Shown: positions 1 through 5,993 of the stretch, in pieces
How the letters are laid out: the number at the start of each line of letters is the position of its first letter
Numbering within the stretch: the stretch's first letter is position 1
NCBI GenBank assembly: GCA_002411105.1
Contig: DHQX01000020.1
Location: 53,621-66,095, forward strand
DNA length: 12,475 nt
Direction: 5' to 3'
DNA from: Christensenella sp. UBA5327
GTDB lineage: Bacteria; Bacillota; Clostridia; Christensenellales; Aristaeellaceae
The notes under the pieces: generated by a model
Seen by the model: the letters and a program-made list of their open reading frames with translations, nothing else
What the model was told of the DNA's origin: nothing
The model's database searches: none
Position numbers and translations under genes: made by a program

Positions 1-1
1 G

Positions 2-682
2 GGCGGGGGAGAGGGGGGGGGGGGGGGGGGGGCCCCCCCCCCGCCGGTCCCCCCAAGCCCCACGCCCTCCGCCTCACCCGGCCCCACCCAGGAGCCAACC
101 CCCGGGCCTGATGAAGCGCCCCAGGAAAGCCCCAGCCCATCGCCCGCCCCTGGCGAGGAGATGCCCACCCCCTCCCCGGCGCCGGGGGAAAACGCCCAGC
201 GGGGCGGCGATGAAGACGATAAAAACCCCTTCCCCTGGTGGATGCTGCTGGTCCTGCTGCTCTTGGCGCTTCTCATCTGGCGCGTCCGGGAGGAGGAACC
301 GGAGCGCCGCGCCCGGCGGCAAAAGGAGCCGGAGAAGGCCTTTGCCGTGCTTTGGCAGGCGCTGCTGGCCGCGCGCCAGGCGGATGGTCAGGGCATCCTG
401 CCCCAGGAGACCGCCATCTCCTACATCGCCCGCACAGCGCCTGAGGATGCCGGGCTCATGAGCCTGGCCCGCGCCCACAGCGCCCTGGTCTATGGCCGCA
501 AGGCGCCGGATGAGGACAGCCTGGCGCTTGCCCGCATCCAGTACCGGGCCGCCTGGCAGCCCCTCAAGCCCTGGCACAAGGCCCGCCTGGCCGTGCACCG
601 GGCCCTCACGCCCGTTGGCGGCTATGTGAAAAAGGGGCTTGATGCCCTCAAAAAAGAGCTGATGGCGCGCATCAGGCGCTGA
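2..682 (+). CDS. C-terminal part of membrane protein with DUF4129-like tail (5' partial; probably transglutaminase/TgpA-type)
   Basis: The frame stays open to the left edge, so the gene starts outside the window; the ATG at 161 lies inside a linker and is probably not the start. Directly visible, in order: about 45 residues rich in Pro, Ser, Thr and Glu; an acidic patch; one membrane helix (WWMLLVLLLLALLIW, encoded at about 236-280); a strongly basic stretch; and a helical domain of about 110 residues ending in basic residues. Inference: this order (low-complexity linker, single helix, helical cytosolic tail with a 'YxxR...L..ar..ALvYGrk.pde' pattern) resembles the DUF4129 end of bacterial transglutaminase-like TgpA proteins, whose catalytic domain would lie upstream. 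I cannot see that domain, so the family name is tentative. Reading through the first 45 bases (G run then C run) is unreliable. The next gene starts 200 bases downstream and is probably a separate unit. Confidence 0.6.
   Translation, partial: GGGEGGGGGGAPPPPVPPSPTPSASPGPTQEPTPGPDEAPQESPSPSPAPGEEMPTPSPAPGENAQRGGDEDDKNPFPWWMLLVLLLLALLIWRVREEEPERRARRQKEPEKAFAVLWQALLAARQADGQGILPQETAISYIARTAPEDAGLMSLARAHSALVYGRKAPDEDSLALARIQYRAAWQPLKPWHKARLAVHRALTPVGGYVKKGLDALKKELMARIRR
13..42. other. Homopolymer G run then C run at contig edge (likely sequencing/assembly artefact)
   Basis: Twenty consecutive G (13-32) are followed directly by ten consecutive C (33-42), inside a region of almost pure G/C. This can fold back on itself. 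Such a run is not seen anywhere else in the window. Long G runs are a known product of two-colour sequencing when signal is lost, and a fold-back G/C end is a common way for a short-read contig to stop. The translation through it (Gly then Pro) should not be trusted. Confidence 0.6.
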
Positions 683-751
683 GGTTTTCCTGCTTGGCCA
701 ATATCTTCATATATTATTCAGTGTCCTTAAGCTTTTCTTAATGGCGCGTAC

Positions 752-780
752 TTTCTCCGTTCACGGGAAAACTCTATATT
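752..780 (+). promoter_or_regulatory. Weak candidate promoter for the redox operon
   Basis: The 200-base gap 683-882 has an AT-rich block at about 700-780 in otherwise GC-rich DNA. The best candidate -10 is TATATT at 775-780. The hexamer 17 bases upstream (TTTCTC, 752-757) is a poor -35, so this may be a regulated or non-housekeeping promoter, or the wrong site. A second TATATT at 710-715 has no -35 at suitable spacing. A transcript from about 787 would carry a leader of roughly 95 bases. Confidence 0.25.
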
Positions 781-810
781 TCAAGTGAGCTTTGCAGACA
801 TCCCCGGGCC

Positions 811-842
811 CTCCGGCCGGTGGCTGCAAACCAGCCGCGGAG
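811..842 (+). other. Leader hairpin ahead of the TlpA-like gene
   Basis: The arms CTCCG (811-815) and CGGAG (838-842) enclose an inner perfect 5-bp stem, GGCTG (822-826) with CAGCC (832-836), around the loop CAAAC. An asymmetric internal loop separates the two stems. It lies about 27 bases upstream of the ribosome binding site (AAAGGAGA, 870-877) and has no U tract, so it is not a terminator. It could stabilise the leader or be chance in GC-rich DNA. It matches no riboswitch that I recognise. Confidence 0.3.
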
Positions 843-882
843 CGCCGGTATTCCGCAGGCCGCATCATGAAAGGAGAATCCC

Positions 883-1983
883 ATGAGAAAACTAAGGAAC
901 CTGATCTGCTTTCTGTCTGTTTGCCTTTTCATTGTCCCGGTTGCCCTTGCCCAGTCCAAGCCTTATGTGAACCCGGTCTTCAACCCCAGTGAAATGAGCA
1001 CCATTTCCGGCAAAAAGGTCACCTTTAGTGAACAGGACGGCCTGGCCGGAGAGGTGGAGCTTGGCTTCGCCTTCCATGTTCCGGATGCCTGGAAGGACAT
1101 GGTGGAAAAGCTGGAGTACTACTTTGACGAATCCGCAGTGACCTTTTTCTACCTGCCCGAGCAGTTCCAGGCGGATTATGACAAGCTGCCGGATATGGAA
1201 AAAGACGCCGCCACCGCGCTGTATGAAAAGCTGACCAAAGAGATGATAGCGCTGCTGAGCGTCGTGCGCATCAACCCCAATAACCCCATGGATCAGAAAT
1301 TGCAGGAGAAGTACCAGAAAGAGTACTATAAGCAGTTTGACCTGCTGGCCCAAAACGGCGAGAACAACTACTATGTGGCCTATACGCCGGAGCTTGCGCA
1401 AAAGACCCTGGGCGCTGAAGAAAAAGAAGCGCTTAACGCCATGGTTCGCGCAGGCGTTCAACACCTCAGGGAAAACCTGATTCTGTTCCCCGCCCAGGAC
1501 TACTTTGACTACTACGGCGTGGACGAGCAGAGCGTGGACGTGGTGTTTGACCAGAGTTTTGCGGTGAAAGACCTGGAAGGCAAGGATTTTACCGCCAGGA
1601 ACTTTGCGGATTACGACCTCACCGTCATCAACATCTGGAGCACCACCTGTGGCCCTTGCGTGGAAGAGATGCCGCTTTTGGCCCAGCTGCATGAACAGCT
1701 GCCAAAGAATGTCAACCTCATCACCATCTGCCTGGACGCGGCAGAGGAAACGGATTTTGCCAAACAGGTGGTGGGGCACGCCAAAGCCAAGTTCCAGACC
1801 CTCATTGGGGATGACATCGCCAGCACCGTCATGAAAAACATCGAGGCCACCCCCACCACCCTCTTTGTGGATGCCAAAGGCCAGCCCGTTGGCGCCGCCG
1901 TGGTTGGCGCACCCGCTGGCGCGGAAGAATTTGTCAGCAAGTATCTGGAAATCATCCAGCAGCGCCTGGATGGCCTGAAGTAG
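883..1983 (+). CDS. Exported TlpA-like thioredoxin-fold protein
   Basis: The protein has 366 residues. A signal peptide is visible: basic MRKLRN, a hydrophobic core, and an ALA site at 21-23, giving a mature protein from Gln24. There is no lipobox. Residues about 40-220 are charged and helical and match no domain I recognise. Residues about 222-360 are a redoxin/TlpA-type thioredoxin fold: VINIWSTTCGPCVEEMP carries the redox pair Cys256-Cys259, and TPTTLFVD supplies the cis-Pro (Pro324). TlpA-family proteins act outside the membrane as thiol-disulfide reductants, often for cytochrome or FeS maturation; the substrate here is unknown. The start is set by AAAGGAGA (870-877), five bases before the ATG. 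It is first in an operon: the next ATG is in the following 12 bases, and the CXXC and 4Fe-4S membrane proteins downstream are the likely source of electrons. The long N-terminal extension is unusual compared with a minimal TlpA of about 170-190 residues. Confidence 0.88.
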   Translation: MRKLRNLICFLSVCLFIVPVALAQSKPYVNPVFNPSEMSTISGKKVTFSEQDGLAGEVELGFAFHVPDAWKDMVEKLEYYFDESAVTFFYLPEQFQADYDKLPDMEKDAATALYEKLTKEMIALLSVVRINPNNPMDQKLQEKYQKEYYKQFDLLAQNGENNYYVAYTPELAQKTLGAEEKEALNAMVRAGVQHLRENLILFPAQDYFDYYGVDEQSVDVVFDQSFAVKDLEGKDFTARNFADYDLTVINIWSTTCGPCVEEMPLLAQLHEQLPKNVNLITICLDAAEETDFAKQVVGHAKAKFQTLIGDDIASTVMKNIEATPTTLFVDAKGQPVGAAVVGAPAGAEEFVSKYLEIIQQRLDGLK

Positions 1984-1995
1984 ATGAAGGCCGCC

Positions 1996-2136
1996 ATGAA
2001 ACATGCTGCCACCACCAGGGTCCTGATCCTGGTGGCGGCAGCCGCCTTTGTGGTGATCGGCGTGATGCGCGGGGAAGTGGGCGAAGTGCTTAAAAAATCC
2101 ATCCGCGTCTGCCTGGAGTGCATAGGAATAGGCTGA
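1996..2136 (+). CDS. CD1871A-type CXXC membrane miniprotein
   Basis: This is a 46-residue protein. A basic N-terminus is followed by one membrane helix (residues about 8-24, VLILVAAAAFVVIGVM) and a short tail ending in RVCLECIGIG, with the two Cys spaced CLEC. The terminal 'ICLECIGIG'-like motif after a single helix and 'RGE' is what I know as the CD1871A family of CXXC-motif proteins, found in Clostridia next to 4Fe-4S membrane proteins and redoxins, as here. An in-frame ATG at 1984 would add MKAA. I prefer 1996 because GAAGG (1986-1990) sits five bases before it, and because family members are about this long. The stop TGA (2134-2136) shares its last base with the next ATG, so the two genes are translationally coupled. 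Function is not established. I infer a thiol relay or a metal-site partner for the FeS protein. Confidence 0.82.
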   Translation: MKHAATTRVLILVAAAAFVVIGVMRGEVGEVLKKSIRVCLECIGIG

Positions 2137-3044
2137 TGAAAAAGAAAAAAGACGGGCGCTGGGCCATTCAAAGCCTGGCAGCCTTGGCTACCAACAGCCA
2201 CCTTATCGGGTTTTTCGGGGAAAAGATCAACATCTACAAAGGCAGCCTGAAATCCGCCTGCGTGCCGGGGCTCAACTGCTACTCCTGCCCCGGGGCGATC
2301 GGCTCCTGCCCGGTGGGCTCCCTTCAAGCGGTGATCGCCGGGCGCAAGCACAACTTCTCCTTCTATGTGCTGGGCACCCTGGCGCTCTTTGGGATGCTAT
2401 TGGGACGGGCCATCTGCGGTTTTCTGTGCCTGTTTGGCTTTATCCAGGATTTGCTCTACAAAATCCCCACCCCCAAGATCAAGGTGCCCCAAAGGGTGGA
2501 CAAGTGCCTGCGCTACCTTAAATACCTGGTATTGGCTGTGCTGGTGGTGCTGCTGCCCATCGTGCTCACCAACAACTTCGGCATGGGCGCCCCCACCTTT
2601 TGCAAATGGCTCTGCCCCGCCGGCACCCTGGAAGGCGGCGTGCCGCTGATTGCCTCTGACGAAGGGCTGCGCAGCCGGATTGGCTTCCTATTCTACTGGA
2701 AAGCGGCGGTCCTGGCGCTGGTGCTGCTGGCCTCGGTGCTGATCCAGCGCCCCTTTTGCAAATACCTCTGCCCCCTGGGGGCGTTCTATGGCTTTTTCAG
2801 CAAAGCCGGGCTTTGGCGGATGAGGCTGGATGAGGCCCAGTGCACCGGCTGCGGGCTGTGCGAAAAGAAGTGCCCGATGGGCGTTGCCGTCAGGCAGGAC
2901 ATCAATGTGCCTGAGTGCATCCGCTGCGGCGCCTGCAAAAAAGCCTGCCCCACCGGAGCCATCCGCACCACCTATGGCTTCAGGGATCAGGCCCCTGCCC
3001 CAAGCCAGCCTGATTTACCCCGGATGAAAGGAACGACAACATGA
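2136..3044 (+). CDS. Polytopic 4Fe-4S membrane protein (NapH/YccM/NosR-C-terminal-like)
   Basis: The protein has 302 residues from the coupled ATG at 2136; a GTG at 2118 would lie inside the upstream gene. Cys sites in order: an N-terminal set, C42, C48, C51, C58 in ACVPGLNCYSCPG...GSCP; RAICGFLC (C94, C98); CKWLCPAGT (C156, C160); CKYLCPLGAFY (C208, C212); then two ferredoxin-type clusters, CTGCGLCEKKCP (C236-C246) and CIRCGACKKACP (C261-C271). Membrane segments are visible at about 76-96, 128-146 and 185-204. The FC.xLCPxG membrane motif followed by two CxxCxxCxxxCP clusters is typical of NapH/YccM/NosR-type proteins, which move electrons between cytosolic donors and membrane or outer partners. 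With an exported thioredoxin and a CXXC miniprotein in the same operon, I infer that it feeds electrons across the membrane to those thiols. The gene ends in a 4-base ATGA overlap with the protease gene. Confidence 0.9.
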   Translation: MKKKKDGRWAIQSLAALATNSHLIGFFGEKINIYKGSLKSACVPGLNCYSCPGAIGSCPVGSLQAVIAGRKHNFSFYVLGTLALFGMLLGRAICGFLCLFGFIQDLLYKIPTPKIKVPQRVDKCLRYLKYLVLAVLVVLLPIVLTNNFGMGAPTFCKWLCPAGTLEGGVPLIASDEGLRSRIGFLFYWKAAVLALVLLASVLIQRPFCKYLCPLGAFYGFFSKAGLWRMRLDEAQCTGCGLCEKKCPMGVAVRQDINVPECIRCGACKKACPTGAIRTTYGFRDQAPAPSQPDLPRMKGTTT

Positions 3045-4282
3045 AGAAAAACCTCAGAAGATTGACCGCACTGGCCCTTGGCCTGGCGATGCTGTTCACC
3101 CTGACTGCCGCCCTGGCGGGCAAGCCCACAGCGCAGGAGCTGGATAAACTGCTCACCGGCAGGACGGACAAATCAAACATCACAAGCCCTGTGATCGACG
3201 CCGTCAACAAGGCGCGCAAAAGCGTGGTGGGCATCAACATCTATGCGGAGGCGCTGCCCCCGCCTGGCGAAGCGCTCCAGGAAGAGCCCATGTCCATCGG
3301 CTCGGGCACCGTGGTAAGCCCCTGGGGGCATGTGTTGACCAATTTCCATGTGGTGCATAACGCCCAGGGCATCACCGTGGTGCATGAGGGCGAGGAGTAT
3401 GCGGCCTACCTGATTGATAGCGAGCCTGACCGGGACCTGGCGGTGGTTTTTGCGCCGGAATTGAAGCTTCAGCCGGTTGAGTTTGGCGACTCAGATGCGC
3501 TGCAAATCGGCGAATGGGCCCTGGTCATCGGCAACCCCATGGGCCATGACCTGGACCGCAGCGTGTTTATTGGCGTCATCAGCGCTGTGAAGCGCGCCGT
3601 GGAAGGTTACGGCGTGGAAGACCGCTATGGCAAGCTGCACACCAGCACCCAGCTGATGATACAAACCGACGCCGCCGTCAACCCGGGCGGCTCCGGCGGC
3701 GGCCTGTTCAATATTTTGGGCCAGCTGCAGGGGGTTCCCACCCTCAAAATCAGCGAAGGCAGCATGGATGAGCCGTCCCCTGACCCCGGCGCCTCCCAGG
3801 AGAAGCCGCTGCCAGTTGACAACATCGGCATGTGTGTGCCCATCAAGGATGCCATGCCCCTGATCCGCCGGGCGCTGGAAACCTATGACGGCACCGGCAA
3901 GCCGCCTGTGAAAACCGGGGATGATGCAGCGCCTGAGCGGCCCCGGGTGGGCGTGTTGCTGCGGGTGCTGGATGAGGGTCTGCAGCCCCGGCGTGACAAG
4001 CAGATCCCCCGGGGGCTGCTGGTGGAAGAAGTGGATAAGGGCGGCCCTGCCCAGAAGGCGGGCGTCCGCCCCGGGGATATCCTGGTGGCCTGGAACAACC
4101 GCCCCACCGCTGACCTGAACGCCTTGAACCTGGCCCGCGAGCAGGAGGATGTGCAGCAGCCCGTGACCCTCACCATCTACCGCAGCCCGGGCCTGCTTGA
4201 GGTCATCACCGGCCAAAGCGGCGACCCCCGCATGCTGGAGGGGGATTATCAGGAGCTGTCACTGAGGCTGGACAACCCATAA
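3041..4282 (+). CDS. Exported HtrA/DegP-type trypsin-like serine protease with one PDZ domain
   Basis: The protein has 413 residues. Signal peptide 1-26 ends in ALA, with Gly27 as the mature start, and there is no membrane anchor after it. The protease domain (about 55-275) shows the triad: His103 in TNFHVV, Asp132 in DRDLAVV, Ser218 in NPGGSGGGL. The serine loop differs from the usual GNSGGPL (Asn to Gly, Pro to Gly). A Pro/Asp/Glu-rich insertion (about 240-258) precedes the last strand, NIGMCVPI. One PDZ domain spans about 300-385, with GLLVEEVDKGGPAQKAGV and RPGDILVAWNN. HtrA proteases degrade or hold misfolded exported proteins. The start is fixed by GAAAGGA upstream and by the ATGA overlap with the 4Fe-4S gene, so it is the last gene of the redox operon. 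That placement suggests quality control of proteins with faulty disulfides or cofactors; this is inference. Confidence 0.92.
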   Translation: MKKNLRRLTALALGLAMLFTLTAALAGKPTAQELDKLLTGRTDKSNITSPVIDAVNKARKSVVGINIYAEALPPPGEALQEEPMSIGSGTVVSPWGHVLTNFHVVHNAQGITVVHEGEEYAAYLIDSEPDRDLAVVFAPELKLQPVEFGDSDALQIGEWALVIGNPMGHDLDRSVFIGVISAVKRAVEGYGVEDRYGKLHTSTQLMIQTDAAVNPGGSGGGLFNILGQLQGVPTLKISEGSMDEPSPDPGASQEKPLPVDNIGMCVPIKDAMPLIRRALETYDGTGKPPVKTGDDAAPERPRVGVLLRVLDEGLQPRRDKQIPRGLLVEEVDKGGPAQKAGVRPGDILVAWNNRPTADLNALNLAREQEDVQQPVTLTIYRSPGLLEVITGQSGDPRMLEGDYQELSLRLDNP

Positions 4283-4319
4283 ACAATCGCTGACAGAGCG
4301 GACCGCCCCATGGCGTGAA

Positions 4320-4362
4320 ATGCACCCCCAGAGCTGGACGAAAGCCAGCTTTGGGGGTGCAT
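4320..4362. terminator. Strong hairpin between convergent genes
   Basis: The arms at 4320-4337 and 4345-4362 are an inverted repeat of 18 bases, with 17 exact pairs and one position that can form a G-U pair in RNA, around the loop ACGAAAG. It lies between the stop of the plus-strand protease (4282) and the stop of the minus-strand persulfide dioxygenase (4405), as expected for a shared terminator. Neither side has a long T run: the plus strand continues CTCATC and the minus strand continues TTTCACG. It may therefore be a weak intrinsic terminator, or a block to 3' decay. Confidence 0.65.
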
Positions 4363-4404
4363 CTCATCAGGCACAAGCCCGGCCATTGAGCCGGACAAAG
4401 CCCT

Positions 4405-5748
4405 TTACGCCAGGCTGCGCAGCCCCTCAATGCCCCCGGCGATGACGGTGGGGTGGGCGTGGGCGCCTGATTTTTTCAGGAAGGCCGCCGCCGCGGTGGC
4501 CCGGCCGCCGGAGCCGCACAGCACATACAGGGGCTGCCCCGGGGGCACTTCCTCCAGGCGCCGGGACAGCTCCTGGTAGGGGATCAGCAGGCTGCCCACA
4601 ACGGGGTCATCATCCATCTGCTCTTCCTTTTCCCGCACATCAAGCGTCACAACCCCCGCCTCCTTGGGCGCCTGCTCCAGGTAGTCCCTGGCGCTGATGG
4701 TATCAAGCCGGTCCAGGGCCTCCCCCTGGGTCTCCAGGCCGATGAGGGTGTCGGCGCAGAGCAGCCCCCTGATGTTGTGAAAGCCCTGGCAGGTGAGGGC
4801 GCGCAGGGCGTCCTGGGTGAGCGCCTGGGGCACATTGTCACACATGAGGGCGATGGGGGCATCGGTGTCCACAAACCACCCGGCAAAGGCCGATATGGTC
4901 TGGGCCGGCAGGTGCAGGGAGCCGGGGATATGGGCGCCTGAAAAGGCGTAGCGATCCCGGATGTCGGCGATCACCACGTCCTCCGGCACCGCGTCAAGGG
5001 GCTGGGGGAAGGTGATCCCCGCCACGCCGCCGCCCAGCAGATTGAGCTTCTCCATGGTCACAAAGGCGTGGTTCTTATACAGCATCCGGGCGTTGGCCTT
5101 CACAAACTGGTCCGCGTCCTCGTGAAGCGCCGGGTTGTGTTGGAGCTCATACCCCAGGGTGCCCTGGTCGCGCAGGGCGATCTGCGCCCCGCAGGCAGAG
5201 CCATGGCCGTGGGCTGGCATCACCAGCACCTCCTCTCCCAGGGGGGCCAGCTTGTGATAGATGCTGTGGTGCAGCTTGCGGGTCATCTCGTCCAGCCTGT
5301 CCTGGCCGTAGAAATCCGTGCGCCCGATACCGCCGTAAAACAGCGCGTCCCCGGTGAACACCATGTAGGGCTGCCGGTTTTCATACAGGGCATAGCTCAG
5401 GTGCCCCAGGGTGTGGCCGGGGGTGTGCAGGGGCCTGAGCACCAGCTCTGAGCCAAAGGCAAAGCGGTCCTCCTCCCCCGTGGGCCTGCCGTACTGGTAG
5501 CCCAGATCCTCATACCGGGAGATGAAGACCTCAGCCCCCGTAAGCTGCGCCAGCTTGCCCGCGCCGCTGAGGATGTCCTCGTTCCGGTGGGTTTCAAAGA
5601 TGTGGGTGAGCCTCAGGTTTTCCTCGGCGCAGATGTCCAGATACACCCCCACCTCATAGCGCGGATCGATCACAAAAGCCTGTCCGTCAGATGCCACCAG
5701 GTAGGAAAAGTGGGCAAGCCCCCGGGTTTCAATGCGTTTTAAAAACAT
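4405..5748 (-). CDS. Persulfide dioxygenase-like metallo-beta-lactamase fold fused to two rhodanese domains (CstB-like)
   Basis: The protein has 447 residues and is cytosolic, with no signal peptide. Residues 1-~205 are a metallo-beta-lactamase fold of the glyoxalase II/ETHE1 type: THRNEDI at 53-59, TPGHTLGH (His112), TGDALF (Asp134), PAHGHGSACG (His180). Residues about 255-340 are a rhodanese-like domain (ADIRDRYAFSGAHIPGS) without a proper CxxGxR loop (LMCDN, Cys303). Residues about 350-447 are a full rhodanese domain with active Cys411 in CGSGGR. Length and layout match CstB of Staphylococcus aureus (dioxygenase, inactive rhodanese-like domain, active rhodanese), which oxidises persulfides and makes thiosulfate. 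His54, His112 and Asp134 would correspond to the three iron ligands of ETHE1. The usual second His of HxHxDH is Asn56 and the last is Ile59, so a two-metal site is unlikely. The start is fixed by TAAGGAGG at 5753-5760. It is a single gene with its own promoter. The substrate is inferred from the family. Confidence 0.88.
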   Translation of the reverse strand: MFLKRIETRGLAHFSYLVASDGQAFVIDPRYEVGVYLDICAEENLRLTHIFETHRNEDILSGAGKLAQLTGAEVFISRYEDLGYQYGRPTGEEDRFAFGSELVLRPLHTPGHTLGHLSYALYENRQPYMVFTGDALFYGGIGRTDFYGQDRLDEMTRKLHHSIYHKLAPLGEEVLVMPAHGHGSACGAQIALRDQGTLGYELQHNPALHEDADQFVKANARMLYKNHAFVTMEKLNLLGGGVAGITFPQPLDAVPEDVVIADIRDRYAFSGAHIPGSLHLPAQTISAFAGWFVDTDAPIALMCDNVPQALTQDALRALTCQGFHNIRGLLCADTLIGLETQGEALDRLDTISARDYLEQAPKEAGVVTLDVREKEEQMDDDPVVGSLLIPYQELSRRLEEVPPGQPLYVLCGSGGRATAAAAFLKKSGAHAHPTVIAGGIEGLRSLA

Positions 5749-5778
5749 GGCGCCTCCTTATACCCTCTCTTTGCTGCA

Positions 5779-5807
5779 ATTATACCTGATGTCAGCCCCG
5801 GGCACAA
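5779..5807 (-). promoter_or_regulatory. Promoter for the persulfide dioxygenase-rhodanese gene
   Basis: On the minus strand there is a perfect -10, TATAAT (5779-5784), and TTGTGC (5802-5807), which matches the first three bases of a consensus -35, with a 17-base spacer. Transcription would start near 5772 and give a leader of about 24 bases carrying the ribosome binding site TAAGGAGG. Confidence 0.6.
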
Positions 5808-5837
5808 ACCCGCCGTTTTCCTCCGCAGCCTCAGCGA

Positions 5838-5865
5838 TGCACAGGGCCCTTCACCGTGATATAAT
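5838..5865 (+). promoter_or_regulatory. Extended -10 promoter for the 25-residue ORF
   Basis: The plus strand has TGATATAAT (5857-5865), a perfect -10 hexamer with the TGn extension. TGCACA (5838-5843) is a partial -35 at a 16-base spacing; an extended -10 needs little more. The start would fall near 5872, so the ATG at 5903 would have a leader of about 31 bases. Confidence 0.6.
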
Positions 5866-5902
5866 CATGGCGGTATCATCCCAGGTGAAAGGAGGACAGG
5901 AT

Positions 5903-5980
5903 ATGAGCATGGCACTTCTCATCGCGCTGCCCGCGCTTATGATCTTCATGGGCGCATTGATGTTTTTCATGATTGGATAA
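5903..5980 (+). CDS. 25-residue hydrophobic miniprotein, function unknown
   Basis: This ORF of 26 codons including TAA is below usual annotation size. It has a consensus ribosome binding site, AAAGGAGG (5888-5895), seven bases before the ATG, and an extended -10 promoter (5857-5865) just upstream. The product is one hydrophobic segment: it has no charged residues, six Met, and a single Pro at residue 10, ending FFMIG. It should span the membrane once. The same frame is open further upstream to an ATG at 5732, but that start lies upstream of the promoter and inside the divergent gene's start region, so I reject it. I do not recognise the family. Options include a small regulator or subunit of a membrane complex, or a type I toxin-like peptide; no antisense RNA was identified. 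It runs divergent from the persulfide dioxygenase gene and convergent, 13 bases apart, with the HExxH gene. Confidence 0.6.
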   Translation: MSMALLIALPALMIFMGALMFFMIG

Positions 5981-5993
5981 GGGGCGCTGAACC

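Noticed and set aside
161..682. Complete 173-residue protein starting at ATG 161
   Set aside because: The same frame continues upstream through coherent Pro/Ser/Glu-rich linker codons to the window edge, so this is more likely the end of a larger protein.
724..738. Short inverted repeat TTAAG...CTTAA after the first gene
   Set aside because: Five weak A/T-rich pairs without a U tract; not a believable terminator or clear operator.
892..2004. Minus-strand open frame of 370 codons opposite the TlpA-like gene
   Set aside because: Shadow frame. The plus strand has a signal peptide, a CGPC motif and a good ribosome binding site; the minus frame has no recognisable domain.
5732..5902. Upstream extension of the 25-residue ORF to ATG 5732 or 5867
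   Set aside because: Both starts lie upstream of the predicted transcription start (about 5872), and 5732 also overlaps the divergent gene; the ribosome binding site points to 5903.
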